Part shown: in pieces, positions 24,201 through 39,200 of the stretch
How the letters are laid out: each line of letters begins with the position of its first letter
Numbering within the stretch: position 1 is the stretch's first letter
DNA from: Pyrrhosoma nymphula
Lineage: Eukaryota > Arthropoda > Insecta > Odonata > Coenagrionidae
Assembly: GCA_963573305.1 (NCBI GenBank)
Contig: OY754337.1
Location: 80,985,094 to 81,049,093 of the forward strand
Direction: 5' to 3'
DNA length: 64,000 bases
The notes under the pieces: model-generated
What the model saw: the letters and a program-made list of their open reading frames with translations, nothing else
What the model was told of the DNA's origin: nothing
Databases searched by the model: none
Made by a program: the position numbers and the translations under genes

Positions 24201-27200
24201 ATGTGCAGAATAGTTCAACAGCACTGTAGAGTATCTTCCAGATCAATTTATTTCCAACAGTGTGCTATTGTCATGTCCGAAACTAAGAGGTGGAGGAAAG
24301 GTGGAGAAGTTGAGAAGCCGTGACAGAGAAATGGTGTTTAATGTGTTGAAATATTTCAACAAATCACTCAATGTCGCTTCAACAAATCACTCAAAGATAC
24401 TTCAACACGTGAGGTGAATGAAACTTATAACAAAGCGTTAAGAATTAAAAAAGTTCCTTTTCATTATTCAGCTTATATACGTAACTTACGTTTAAAAAAT
24501 ACGGGATTTTGAAATAAAAATGTTTATTTTATATTCTGGTAATTCATGTAACCTTTAATTCGCAAAATGTCCGTCTGAAGTCTTTTTTTGTGCTAAATTA
24601 AACACTTCTTTGAAACAAAATAATTTTGGCGCGGAGTTATTAGTGGTTGCCTATGTTGTCAGGATGCCGCCCACGGAGCGGAAGCTTGGCAACAGTGTTC
24701 TCCATAAACCCCATACTGTCGACTAAAGGTGGAACGCACTATAAATGCGAAATCATACATTTCTTATTATTATAATTGTTTCTATCAAATATCAATGGTT
24801 GAGTCCTATATTTGAATACATATTTCAATATAATTTTGTCTAAATTTTGAATGTGTGCTAAAAACTCATCATAGCGTGCTTTAATTAAGGAAAAAATTTT
24901 TAAAAATTCTTGTATAATTTCTATTACTGCCAGTATGATGAGTTCCAATGTATAATCAGATGTAATTAAATGGTAAGTATGTGGTCTAAGAATATTTTTT
25001 TGACCTACTTAAAAAATTATTAAAATGTGCTCTCAATGACCCACAATTACCACTCCAGCCACCTTAACTATGTTTTTGCTACTTCGGTCAATGTACTACT
25101 TGTCAAATTTTGTAACATTACTGCTGGCTGTTAACACTGGTCACCGTCAGGCTGAATGCAATCACTCTTATCTAGCATCAGCTCCTATGACTGCCTGCCA
25201 CTGACTGTTCCAAATTCTTATTATTCATTTTTGTCAGCTACACTCTTTTGTAATGTCAGTCAGGCAAAGACAGTTAAGGGCTGGCACTCAGAATTAATGG
25301 CATGTGAAGGCATCTTGTACGTGCCACAAAAAAATTGTCTTGATTTTATATCAAACTGAAATGGTCCTTCTTGGTCAAAGTTATGTTGTTAATACTTCTC
25401 TGAACACCTTTCAGGTCTCACAACCTTAAAAACTGATGTTCCTTGTTTCCATTCCAGGTTCAAGAGCTTTCCAGTCCCCCACGTGCTAGCACAGTTGTAA
25501 AAGACTGCGTAAAGGCCTGCCTCCGGTCCACATATCAGTTCCTATTTGAAAACTGTTATGAGCTCTTTAACAGAGAGTTTCAGGTAATTTTGCTGTCTAG
25601 TTACTGACCCATAAATGTTGTAATGGTACATAATTATTAGGCCTCCATTGCACACAGTTGCTACATTCCCTGAATAAGGCCATTATATGCCTTTCAGTGA
25701 ATTAGCATGTACCAAATGTAATTCCGTTGATTTTATCTTTCTGTTCCTGATTTTTAGTGCTTATTTAATCCTGGTTCTCTCCACTCTGTGGGGTATGTAA
25801 ATTGATTAGAAACTTTAGTTTTTCTCAATTGGGACAGAAATATGAAAGAGTATTTATTCCCTCGTGTTTTTATTCTTCCTTCAAATTTACAATATTTTAA
25901 CATATGCATGAAATAGGTTGGTGAGTATTGGGAGCATCAGTGCTTTTCATTTAGTGATAAAATTCTGCCTCCACTTATTGTGTAACCCATTTCTGATTCA
26001 TTATGTCCCTCCTTCCTTTGAAAATTACAGTTATCCTCAAATTTTGAGAGTACAGGCAGTCCCTGAGTTATGTAAGCCTCGACTTACGTAAATCTGTACT
26101 TACGTAAGTGGCAACCTTACCCAAAAAAAAGACGAGAATTACGTAAGTTATGGAATTGGAAGGATGGTTTCCTACTTTCAAGGAGCGCATGTGCCGGAAT
26201 GTTAGTAAGAGCTGGCCTTCCCCATATTTCTTAGAATCAACCGTAATCTTGAGAGCATGGACTCCGTTACGGAGTAATTTTCGACTCCTTTTTTTTTCGA
26301 CTTATGCCGTTAGTGTCGGAATGCATCTATTATGTAACTCGGGGACTGCCTGTACTCCAATCACATTATTCCTCCGCATCATCACCATCTTATTCAGCTC
26401 ATCAGCCATCGGAGGGCCTTGGCTTCTCTCGTGATTGTCCTCCTGTCTTCCTGGTCCTCTGCTCTCTATCTCAATCTCCTGACTTCCAATTTATTTCAAT
26501 CCTCCTCCATGTTCTCCAATCATGGATTCCTCTTTTTCTTCTCCCACTAGGGTCACAAGTGAGTACTTTCTCTGCTACCCTATCATTGTTCATTCTCCAC
26601 ACATGTCCCAGCCTCCTAATTTGTCTAGATTTTATTTCCATTACTGTATCGATGTCATCATACATGTTTTCTATCTCATGCTATGTTCCACTCCTCCAAA
26701 CTCCTTTCTCATGTACACCCCCAAGTGTCCTTCGTAATACTCCCATCGCCCACCTTCTCAGCAGTTTGTTGTCCCTTATAACCATTAACCATGTTTCAGC
26801 TGTGTGCATAACTGTCAGGCTCGCTACTATTTTACAAATATGTAATTATCTTTGCACAATTCTGCTTCACCCTTACCCAGTTATTATATCCACGCCAATT
26901 TTTGATATCAAACTTATCTTGTCAATCTGTGCCTTCAACTTTCAGTTCCATTTGGTATGTGTAATGTGATGCATTGTGATTCTTCTTGTGACGCATTTTG
27001 TATCCTGCATCCTGTGACTTCTTCTCCACACTCTTACCCTGTGACTATATTCAACTATGTCTGGCAAGTTGTGGTGGAACATCATTCTGAACTAAAGTAA
27101 AAACAACTTGGTAATGTCCACTGAATAGTTTATTTACCTTACAACACATTTCGATGTCAAAGCGTCATCTTCAGGCACTGTGCACCTGAAGATGACACGT

Positions 27201-30200
27201 AAACATCAAAACACATTTTAAAGTAAATAAACTATTCTGTGGACATTATCATGTTGTTTTTACTAAAGTTTACCCTGTGACACCCCTCTACTATTCTGTT
27301 GTGACTTTATAGCATTAGCTCAGTCAATAATAGCATTTCAAAGCTATGTGTCATAACCCTAGTAAGTCATCATTGTATGAAATTATCTTCTTCAGGTCTG
27401 AAAATTTACATTGATTGCCATAGACAAATATAATGAATAAAATTAATGGGCATTAACCATTAATGGCCAATAAATGTTGTGACATTTCAACTAATTAATA
27501 AATAAAATCACATTACTGCTCTGGTTGTGGAAAGCATTGACTAGCAGCAATTCTCCTGTGTCTGGAACAAACTAAGAGCAAGCTCATTTTGAGCAGTGAA
27601 ATTGTGATAGTTATGCTCAATTTAAAAGTTGATATAAATGTCGTGAAATTTTGTTCAAGATTTCGTGTCCTGTGATGTCATCAACATCGTTTTCTTACCT
27701 TCAGTGGTGTTTCTTAAGGGAATTGTTTCCCACAAGAAAGTTAAGCTAATGTGTGGTAATTTGTTCACCATAATTGCTCCACCATATTTTTTACTTATTC
27801 ATTGAATCTATTTTGTAAATGTTGGGAGAGGTTGAAGGAAATGAATGTAAGTTCACGATTGCTCTTTGCAGGCGGACCCGAATGAGGCGAAGAAAGAACA
27901 AGAGGACCATGGTCCTAGGCTGGATAGCCTGGACTTCTGGCATAAGCTTATAGCGCTCATAGTTTCAGTGATAGAAGAAGACCGCAACAGTTACGCTCCC
28001 GTGCTCAATCAGTTCCCTCAAGAACTGAACATAGGGCAGGTAAGGAAAGGAGTTTTATCAAGTTGTAAGAGAGACCCTTCACAAAATTCCTCTTCACGGG
28101 AGACAAGATGCCTCCAAGCTGTGATGAATGTGACTCTCTTCTCCTAGTGAGACAACTTCTGACAGTGTGTGGAAAATGTGAATGTATTATGGTTCATTTT
28201 TAATCGGTGCTCAAACTCGAGTCTACATCATTTTTGCACTGACAGTAGGGAACTATTTCACTCAAACTACCTTAACACACTTTGCCTCAATGAAGGAACA
28301 CATAACTGCTGAAATATCATCACCAAAAAGTGGCATCACTGGTTATGAGCTGAAATAAAATCTTGAGAAATTTTGGAGCATGTGTGGCCACCTGTATGAT
28401 TATCAGGACACATCTATTGGGTTCTATTAGCTTAAAAAGCTTGATTTACTGTAACAGTTTGAATAGTTCAAGACAAACCACTTGAGCATCAAGGGAATTA
28501 CATTATTGGACCGTAGTATAATTCCATTATGTACATGTATTAAACCAACTCAGCAAATATTGAAATGGTTATTCATTGAAAATAAGTGATTAATCAAGTT
28601 AAGTAGTTTTGCTTTATTTATAAGTCCTTATAATCAAATTAAATATGTACAAAAAGAACAACATATGCCAACTGGCTTATTATTATGTGATAACTGGATC
28701 ACTTTTTTGTGCCATTTGTCTAATACAAATTTCCAAGTTTTGAAAAATGTCATTCTAAATTTTTTTAATCCGATAAATATATTCCATTGCATTTTTACTG
28801 TTCTGTAAATACTTTAGAGTTAGAGTTTATGGGGCACAACCCAAATGTGAACCAAGGATTCAACAAAGTGGGCAAAATTTTGTTTACCATGAAAATTATT
28901 ATTTTATTTGTAATTAAATGGCAAATGCAGATCACGATAAAATTCATCTTGTACATAAAAAGTAATACTTGGTATAACATTATAAATTACAAAAAATAGT
29001 GATAGCAATGACTAATTAGAATATGTTCTTATTCATTTATTTACAGCAATTGAAATCCTTATACATATTCATCATTTGAATCAGTATTTTCTTGAATCGA
29101 TTAAATTGTTTTGTTTAGAAATCATCCGCATATGGTAGTCTCAAATTTCATTACTTCCAAGCTCCTAACAGATTTGTATAACTTATTGAAGAGCTTGGTT
29201 CCCATGCAGTGAAAAGACTTCTGGGTCTTTGTCTATATTTGATAATTTACATTAATTTTATTTATATTCCTTGTACAACAATTATCTACATCAGCTCTTA
29301 CTGTAAATGTGTTCATGTTCTTTCTCACAAGAATTTGCACCTATGGGATACATCCATAATGTATGGCCATGATGCATCTTCTTATGTAAAGTGGCTTGCA
29401 AATGGTCTTTAGATGAAATTGGAAATGAAACCTGAATCCCACCTGAATTAAACAATTCTTCTTGATTGTTTCAGCTATCTGCGGCTACCATGTGGGGGTT
29501 ATTTGCAGTTGATATGAAATATGCTTTAGAAGAGCATGAGCAGCATCGCCTTTGCAAATCGTCTGCCTACATGAACCTTCATTTTAAAGTGAAATGGTTG
29601 CACACAAACTATGTAAAGGATGTTCCACCCAAAGGTTCTGTACCAGAATATCCAGCGTGAGTACTAATCCCATTCTACTTCATTTTCTTTATTTCAGTGA
29701 GAAATTGCATCTTTTTCTAGGTCCATTCATGCTTATAAAAAAATGTCTCCTCCAATCTATTATTTTTATCAATAACACCATATGAGCCTTTGACGAATTT
29801 CAGTCAGGTGACTTCTTGGGCTTGAAGATGTAGGTTTTCTGGGTTTTCCTCCATGTTGGTCCATTATACATGGACAATACTTCACAGACTTAGTGATAAA
29901 ATAATGAGGACACGTATCCAAGAAATAATCATATTTATATTCCCTTGTGTTTTTTTACATTGAGTGTGTAGGTTACCAAATAATATGTAGTAGACTTTGG
30001 TTTTGGTTTTTAGGTGCCCCGACATAACGAAGGTTAAATTGCACCATCTAACCTGAGACCTCAATTCCTATAAAAATGCAACAGCCCTACCTAAGGTGGG
30101 GCCAATTGAATTATTGCAGCTTTCCAGTTTGACCCATAATGATGTGGTTTCAGATTTGAATAGCCAAAATTCCACCCATGTACTAATTCGTCCCGAAAGG

Positions 30201-33200
30201 CTTGAAATTTTAAGCAAAATATGAGGGCATGTCCAGGAAAATGAGAATGGCTGGCAGCCCTAGTTGCTTCAAAGTCATAGCTTACGTCCTTCAATTTATT
30301 ACAAATCAATGAAGATATGTGAAAGTGGATTCATTAATCATCATATTGATCAGTCAAACTTTTTTGTTTTACCCAGCATGTATTTTTTTTCTCTTCTAGG
30401 TGGTTTGAGCCATTTGTTATGCAGTGGTTAAATGAAAATGATGATGTATCATTAGAGTATCTCCATGGTGCCTTCAATAGAGATAAGAAAGATGGGGTAA
30501 GTGGAATCTCAGTTTCACTCTGCAGTTTAAATATGATTAGTTAACCTGATTAGTGCTACAAGCGGATATATCAGCTCATGTATTCCAAGTAAATTCAATC
30601 AACAATGATGTGATTTTTGGTGATCTGAGGTGGGAAAAAGGGATTGTCATTACCAAGCATGCAAATTAATGGCAAAGTAAGCTGCAGATTGATAATTTGA
30701 AAGATTTTGAGTAACTGTACCTAATTATTTTCTGAAGAGTTCATGTCAAAGTTGCCTCCAGTATTTCTCATAGGTTCCACTTAAAGTAGATGGCATTTTT
30801 AATTATTAAATATTATAATTTTAAATTATGTAATAACTAATGATTATATGAGTCCAGAATTTCATTCAATCCAAAACTTTTTTTTTTTGTTTGTTCTGTT
30901 TAAACCAAAATCTGAGTTGTGGGCAAAATGAGATGCAGTTCCAAAATGTGACTCCATTTGCACTCAATCTTATGGTCAGATTTATAATGCATTTATTTTT
31001 CCAGAATTAGGAGACAAAAGCCTGTTTTATTAACTTTTGGTTCGTTAGCATTTATGTATTCCCAGCTGTTGGCACTTAGCATTTTACCCTATATTTATTG
31101 AAATTTGATCCACCCAATATGTAACTCCTTTTTAACCATTAGAAAGGACCATGATGGAGCAGTAAAAACAGTAACTTGAACATTTTTAAACCTTTGTGGC
31201 ATGATGGAGGATAATTTTTGACAAAGCATTCTAGGCATTTTTCTTCAGCTCAAAACTTTGTCTGTCAAAAACATAGGAAAATTTGGGTCCATCAGCAGGG
31301 TGTCCGGCGACCTGGAAAACCTTGAAAACCTGGAAAACTCAGGGAAATATTTTGTTCTGGAAAACTCAGGGAAATATTTTTTACTGGAAAACTCAGGGAA
31401 TTTTTATATTTTTCCGAAAAACCCTGGAAAATGCATGGCAGCAGATTTCCATTAAGGCAGAGAGAGAGAGGTTTAACCTGCACCTTTGATTGCATTATGC
31501 TCGCATCACAATCAGCATAGCCTTGTGCTCCCTGTTCATTTCATACTATTTTCGTAGCTCTGCGCCCGCTTGCAGCTTGTGCTTCATCACCCCACCCCTT
31601 CACACGGTCCAGGGGGCCGTGGGCAGGGGGATTGCATAACAAGGCAAATTCCACATGGAATAATTCCCATGTAAAATGGCCACTACGAATGGAATCGGAA
31701 TTGATGCCAAAATGTGATTGAATATCTCCGTCAGCGGAAATAGAATTCCGCACGGAAATCTTTATTCCGTTCGAAGAGCCGTACAAATGGAATTCTTGAT
31801 GTTGCCAGATTAACGAGAAATCTAAACGTCTGCACATGCACGATGGAATTTCCCGCAATTATATGAAAACCATTAGGCCGGCAACCTAAATGGATGGTTG
31901 GGCATTGTTATGTAATTGATAATCCTCTCCCAATAATCTCAACCCTCCTTGTTTTAATGTTCAAGAGCTGCAAACCAAAAAAACGTAATTTCTTGAAAAT
32001 CTGAGAAATTTGTTGGTGAAGTTGAATCGGAAATGCACTCATTAAAAAATATCACTTGTTGTTTTTATTTGCGAGTTCGTTATCAAACTAGTCTGAATGT
32101 AGTTTATTGTGTTCAAATTGCACCCGACTCAAAATTTTGTTGTCAGTTAACCGTTTTTGTTTATTTGTTGGTTGGAATAAAACCCGTAATACTCCACATT
32201 CCTTGTATACTCTTAATATTTTACTCAAATTAGGTACCAAAATTTCTCCTATTTTTCATGTTGGTAAAATATGCCACTTTTATGAGAAATTCATAAAAAA
32301 TGTGTTAGAAACTAATTGCAACAAGACCCTGGAAAATGAAAAAAATTAGTAAAATCTTCTCGGGTTTGTCACTGGGTAAGGCTTTTAAAGGCCAACATTT
32401 CGACGAGTGACTCCCTCATCGTCAAAACGTTGGCCTTTAAAAGTCTTACCTGGTGGCAAACCCGAGAAGATTTTACTAATATTATTCGCTGGGAAAGCCT
32501 AAGATCTTTTATGGAAAAAATTGCCTAGAAAACCTGGAAAACTCAGGGAAAAAAGATATTGAGATTCACCGGACACCCTGATCAGTCACACAATAGATAA
32601 GGCGAGTATAATAGTGAGGTGCACATGTTGGCTCTGAAAATGGTGCATTGGGAGGGTTATGAGGACAATCTGCACATGTACCTTGTGCCGTATTTCTAAG
32701 AGTAGTGTCACTTGACTGTTGCATACTCAATCTCTGCTTTTATATGTGAAGTACCTAATGAATTTTCATGCAAATTATCTACTGAAGTAAAAAAATGTCA
32801 TGGCCAGATAGTTTTATTCCATAGTAAGATATGGAGCATTGGGGGTTACCAAGATGCAATGCATGTGTCACTGGGATCCCAAGATTTCATGAGAGGATTT
32901 GATCAACTCTTGAATTCATGGATTCAAAAATTTTTTCATTGAATCCTCACCACATTATATTTTATAATTTAATCATTTGTGTTGTAACTGCTTTTTTAAT
33001 TATGTTTTTCCTTCTGTAAGCATAATCATATAAATTTCATGGATAATGTTACACTTATTCATTATTATGTTTTTATTCATTTTTATGTTTTTATTGATTC
33101 CCATTGAAATAGCAATGTTGCAATGTGTGCTATGCAACATGCTTCTCATTTTTGTGATAAAAGTAAATTAATTGCCTCTACTCAACCATCATGATATATG

Positions 33201-36200
33201 TTTCAAAGACAGCTTTTATTATTCTAAGCTAGTTTAATTAATAGATTTATCATGCATAATATCTTGTAAAAGACTTCTTTTTTTCTAATAAATGCACAAT
33301 TTTCTTTGTTACAGTTTCAAAGAAGCAGTGAACATGCCCTCTTTTCCAATTCCGTTGTGGATGTCTTTACTCAGCTCACTCAGTGTTTTGATGTCGTCTC
33401 CAAACTTGAGTGCCCTGACCCTGAAATTTGGAAACGGTACATGAAACGCTTCGCAAAAACAATAGTTAAAGTATTAATAGCTTATGCAGATATTGTAAAG
33501 AGGGATTTCCCCGGTCATCTCAAAGAAGAAAGAATAGTAAGTACTGCAATTGGTCCACTTCCTCTTGATTTTTTAAGTAGAACCTCACATGATCTAATGC
33601 AGTGTGTTTAAAATATTTCCTCCTTAAGTAAAAAATGCTATACATATGTACGAATAAACTATCTTCCCCTCTTCATTTATTTATGCTGTGATCTTAGGTT
33701 CCTCTTAAAGTTATCATGGCAAAATCTATCGTAAACAAATTGGTTTTGCAATATACGTGTATTGTTAACAAAGGGATCATTGTTCCATGGGAATGTGTTG
33801 ATGTACCAAACTTGATAAATGTTATTGTCCAAGTGATTGAAGAGTCTCCATTTACCGATTACAAGGCCTGAGATAATATTACATTCATTGGATAAGTTGA
33901 GATGTTTTGGAGTACCATGAAGTAAGAATGCCATAGGTTTTCAATATGTAATGGGATCAGGGTTAGTTTCTGGAAAGGCTATGGGTATTATTATTTATAT
34001 CAAAGTGCAAGCTTTCTCCAACCCTTTCACTGGCTCCATCTGGCAATAATAAAGTTATTCATTGGCCAATCTTTATACATAAAAAGATATCTTTGGCAGT
34101 TGCAGCAATGAAGACTATTAATCTTTTTCATTTAAATTTTCTTTAATCTTTTCATTAAGCTCATTTTGTATTTTCCCTGGATAAAGACCAAACTTTTTAA
34201 ATTGATTTATTATTCCCTACGGAACATTCTATTCACATCTATACATATTTATGTGTTTGCTTCCACTGTGGTGGGTAATTCATTTTCTCCTCCATGATTA
34301 AAATTCATGCTTCACTTCTTCCTACAGGCATGTATTCTAATGAACAACATCCAGCAATTAAGAGTGCAATTAGAAAAAATGTTTGAGTCAATGGGTGGAG
34401 AGAAATTGGAAGAGGATGCTGCAAATATTTTGAAGGAATTGCAGCAGAATCTGAATGCTGCGCTGGATGACCTGGCTCAAGAATTTGCCGTGAGGTAAGT
34501 ACCTGAAATCTTTTTGGGGTGCATTTTATTTTGTTATGTGGTTCAAGCTGAATTCACATCCTCACCAAAAAATTTTATCTGTAGAATAATAATAATAATA
34601 ATGCTTTATTTGCCATGTTAGATCAGGTACATATAAAAATATAACCAATATATGGCACGTCAAAAAAGAAATACAGGTACATATTACCAGGAATAGGTTA
34701 TTACCAGGCATACAGGAATAGGTTATTACCAGGCATACAGGAATCGGTTATTACCAGGCATATAGGAATAATCCAGTCGTCCAATATTGGGGTAGGCAAT
34801 GGGAAACCTTCTCAGCTAATGTTTTCCAAGAACACAATGGATATGAATGATAGAGAATTGAAGGCAGCAAATGCGATTCTCAGCCTACCAGGGCAGGTGT
34901 CATATCCAGCAGCAGGGAGGAACGGCCTCTTGGTGTCAGTCACATGAAATCCTTGCTCAGAATTCACTTTATTGCTTCTCAGTCTTTGTTTGAGGAAAAG
35001 TGATTTCCTTGCTATTGTAACAGTATATGGAATTGTTACTTGATTTATTTATTAGGTGTTGACAGAGCAATAGGAACTCACAAATAAAGGCCCAAGGAAA
35101 GAAATTTTGTGAATACATGAACAAGCTCAACTTTCAATATGGAAACCTAATTTTGGTGTTTCTGTGTCATGGAAATAAATCCATAAGTTAACAAAATTCA
35201 TCAATGTTTACAAGATTATCACTGGCAGCTTCTGTAAGAATTGAAAACAATGACCTTTGTATATTTAAAAAAATGAACTTCATTTCTGGCAGCAGTTGCA
35301 GAAATTTTTTATGCACAAATCTATTAAAAATACATATGTATTGCTTTTGCCAGTTCCAAGTTGAATAGGAAAAACACCATCTCTAACATAAATATAAGCA
35401 AAAAAATTTCATAATTAATCAAAATGTATGTGAATGAATCTTTACAGCAACTCATCCATTATTGCCAGTTTTGTGTCACTGCTAATTATGAAACTTAAGC
35501 TAATAGATGATGCATTGAGGCAAGAGAATAAATTAAAAGTACCTACTTAGTCCCAGGAACCAAAGCATACAACTCCAGCAACTTCAAATGTCTCCCACAC
35601 TATGCAAAGCCCAAAACATCAGCTATGGAGATTTAAACACAAAGAAAAACATAATGAAATGCTATGCAACATGATAAAATTTCTCCAAAATTCCTTGCAC
35701 TTTCAAGAGTATTTCTATTATGTATTTATTTGAAGAGTATTGATCATATCTGTTCATTTTTTTAATTTTAATGTTACGATCTTTTTGGTTTTTTTGTAGA
35801 GCCACATTTATGTTGTCATTATTCTGTCAGCATTGTGAAAGGCTTGAAAGTGATTCGCATGAATCCCATTCTAGTATTCTATTGAGAGAAATATTTTAAT
35901 TGCAACTTAATTATTTTCAAGTAACTAAATTAAAAATAACTTGGCTTCACAAGCAAGCTGTACACCTGGTAAACATTAATGTTTCTGGCATATAAAAATG
36001 TTTTGACTTATTCAATCTTCTCGTTGCAGCTTGGAGCCGAGAATAACTGTTAGTGTTAGAGAGCTTGGGGATTTGCTTTTGTTAGTGAAGGGAGGTGGCC
36101 AAGTTACGCTCAATCAACCGTCCCAAAGAAATGCAGTGGCTGCCGAAGCAGATGAAGTCCTACGGCCGCTTATGGATCTCCTTGATGGTATGTACTGGTG

Positions 36201-39200
36201 CACATAGTGCACTGGTCCCCTACCTTTGTACATGCTTTTCTTTAGCTCACTTTTCCATGGATCTATGGTTACCACTTCAGTTATAACTAAGAAATAATGT
36301 AATAAAATACAAAATATGATCTAAGACTATGCAATTTACCATAGATAAAAATTTTCAATCGACCCGGGTATCGATGCACTGCATCATCATCAGGTACATA
36401 AATTTGGAAATTAAGGTATATATACAAGAGGTGGGTGAGGGAGGGAGTAGGAAAGTGAGCCACCCTCACCCACCTTCTCTTGTATATATATGTACCTTGA
36501 TTTCCAAATTTATGTACCTGATGATGATGCAGTGCATCGATATCCGAGTTGATTCAAACTTTTTATCTATGGTAAATTGCATCATCTTAGTTCTTATTAT
36601 GTTCATATTCCACAAAATCTCGCCTGATTCCTCCCTTTTTCTTGTAATAAAATACCTTCCCCATACTGTGATTCAAGGAGGAAAAGTGGTAAAGCATTTG
36701 AATCTCAATCCGAAGATCATTTATAGAGTTGTCAAGTCGAGTTCACAACCTGGAGAATGTTTTCTAGTAAAAAGTCCTAGTTTATAAAATGTTTATAAAA
36801 CAACTGGGGCTGTTTTATAAAATTTTTTATAACTAGGACTAAAAAGTAAAAAATAAAGAAAGGATGAAACATTTTTAAGCATGTTATTCTAAAAAAATAA
36901 AATTTTACTGAGATATCTAAAAAAAAGGAAAAATCTTAACATCGTACTAAAAAGAAAAAATAATATTTTCTTAAGTCAGTGAAAGTTTATCCTAGTACTG
37001 GAAATAATTCAATTCAAGGAATTTAGCACGCGACCGTTGTGGATTGACGGGTCACACAATCGGCTGGAAACTTACATACTCCGCCTCAAAATTTCACGGA
37101 TAGCATAGCTGCACGTTGAGAATCTTCTTGCTGCCACAGTAATTTCACTGTTAGGCCCAATCTCTGTATCGACGCTTCTCGGCCGGTGCCGTGCACTTAG
37201 TGCCGACTTCCCTCGACTCACTTCCGCTCTCGCTCTCCTTCATTGTATATCACTCTCTCTTAATCCTCTCCACACTCCTAACCCCCATTATATTACCAAA
37301 ATAACATTCGACACACATAATTTCACACACTCACGCCTCTATCGGAGTCGTAAGTAAACACTTTGGCCTCCGACGTGCGGCAACCAAAACCCCATAACAC
37401 ATACCACACCACATCATGACATTTTCATATAACGAAATTTATTCCGGTACAATTTACATATAAATATGCAGGATCTCGACTCAGTCTTAGTGCTGATTTT
37501 TTTTCATTTCCGATGTTTTCATACCACATTACAATAAATGCTATTTTATATGCACTTACTGATACTACATAAATATTCGGTTCAAATGAATTTTTGACGG
37601 ATTTAGGTTAGCTCCTACCAACACTGCTTTCATTACATGCAAGAGTGGGGCATCAAATCGATATTTAGTCAAATTTATTCGCTCCCTGAGTTCATTTCAT
37701 GAAAGGCAGAGTAATAAAAAAAATGAAAGAATATCAGTTACATGCAATACACATGTTTCACACAATTGTTTTACTGTTTTGCATAATTTCTTAGCATACT
37801 TATATTATAATTTCAACTATTTTCATGTTAAATTTTAGATCATAGTAAATGATAAAGATTGTCAGTACTACAACATATTGTGGCAAACATTTGTATATAC
37901 TTTTCCACTTAAAGCAAATGTTTTTATTGGAGAACCAGTATCTTAGTATGATGTCTCATAATTTATTGAAAGCAAGCATATTTGGCCACACCACTATTGT
38001 TCCCATCATTTCAAAGATAGTGCTTTGGGTTGCTGGGTATCATGACTAGCTTGTTTGTTATAACATTTAGTCAAATGTGTAACATTTAGCCCTGGTCCAA
38101 ATTGTAGATTTTTGTTGCAAAATGATTCACGAGGCTATCATTAAGAGAGTGGTCTCCCGCCATTCCACCAAGTGTCATTAATCTGGTGGCATTACAAAAT
38201 AATGACCCAGGATCAAATCTTTTACTGAATCCAAGATAGCAGATCTTATTCACTGCTATTTTTGGGAGAATATTTCTTGCTTGCATTTATTTTACTAGAA
38301 TTATTGCAATATGAGTGTTTCAACTGGTCGTATATTCCTGGTATCCAATGGTTTTAGCAGATCCAAATCAAGTTGGTGGTTTCCTTTGGTTGCCCTTGGT
38401 GGTGGAATTGTCCCACAAATGGTATCTTTTACCTGATGATAATATTAACCGTGGAAACCATGGTCGTTAAAATTAAAACCTAATGTGGAAAAAACAAAGT
38501 CTTTACCTTTTTATTCATAACGATCCAAGTCAATTAACCTTATTGCCTTCCCAGTTGCATTGAAATGTGTATCAAATTATATTTCAGGGTCCCTAACCTT
38601 GTACGCACAGTCCTGTGAGAAAACTGTCTTGAAGAGACTTCTGAAGGAACTCTGGAAGATAGTGATGAGGATATTAGAGAAAACTGTTGTTCTGCCACCA
38701 ATGACTGATAAGAGTGTAAGTATAAAACCTCTCTAAAAATGAATGATTTAGATTATTTGGTTATCACCATGAATTATGGGGGATGTTCATCAAAGCATTG
38801 GTATCAGTGAAAGTACATATGTCTGAGTGGAAAATATAAGAAGAATTAAATAGGAAGATTAACCTAAGGAGCTTCAGATACTAAGAGATTGTCATGTATT
38901 TGAATTTTTGGATATGTACAGTAAAACCTCTACTTAACAAAATTCAAGGGACTTTATAGGAAGGCACCAGAAATAAATAACAGTGTGCGTACTGGAGAGT
39001 TTTTTTATTATTCGAGATCAGGAGGTTGAGTGTTCGATCACGTCGGGGTCACCACTGTAGAGGAAGGCACCGGAAATAAATTACAGCATGCGTACTGGAG
39101 AGCTTTTTTATTATTCGTGATTACAAGCACTTTGGTGGTACGATCAAGAATGCCTAGTGAGGTCGATAATCGGCCATTATATAGCCCTGCCGAATATTCT

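Larger units (their letters stand above)
25584..27871. other. Intron, 2.3 kb, with MITE, LINE remnant and hairpin
   Basis: Contains the MITE at 26053-26352, an antisense LINE fragment at 26360-26960 and a hairpin at 27090-27271. The flanks 25584-26050 and 27272-27871 are unassigned. Confidence 0.8.
30497..33314. other. Intron, 2.8 kb, holding a hAT-like element with a nested hairpin
   Basis: The element spans 31296-32580 (separate entry). The flanking parts 30497-31290 and 32586-33314 are AT-rich and unassigned. Confidence 0.75.
34495..36029. other. Intron, 1.5 kb, with a LINE tail and short tandem repeat
   Basis: A LINE 3' tail lies at 34583-34680 and a 26-base tandem repeat at 34685-34765 (separate entries). 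The part 34930-36029 is unassigned. Confidence 0.7.
36188..38587. other. Intron, 2.4 kb, with hairpins and a pyrimidine-rich stretch
   Basis: Holds the large hairpin at 36331-36590 and a small one at 36773-36840. The part 37010-37440 is less AT-rich, with CT-rich runs (CACTTCCGCTCTCGCTCTCC). I cannot assign it. An LTR or promoter-like fragment is possible. The remainder is AT-rich. Confidence 0.65.

Noticed and set aside
26304..26969. 221-codon plus-strand open frame
   Set aside because: It is antisense to a LINE reverse transcriptase fragment whose minus-strand reading has clear family residues. The plus-strand product is hydrophobic and featureless.
36329..36787. 152-codon plus-strand open frame
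   Set aside because: It reads straight through both arms of a palindrome, and the repeated words in the product are the hairpin arms.
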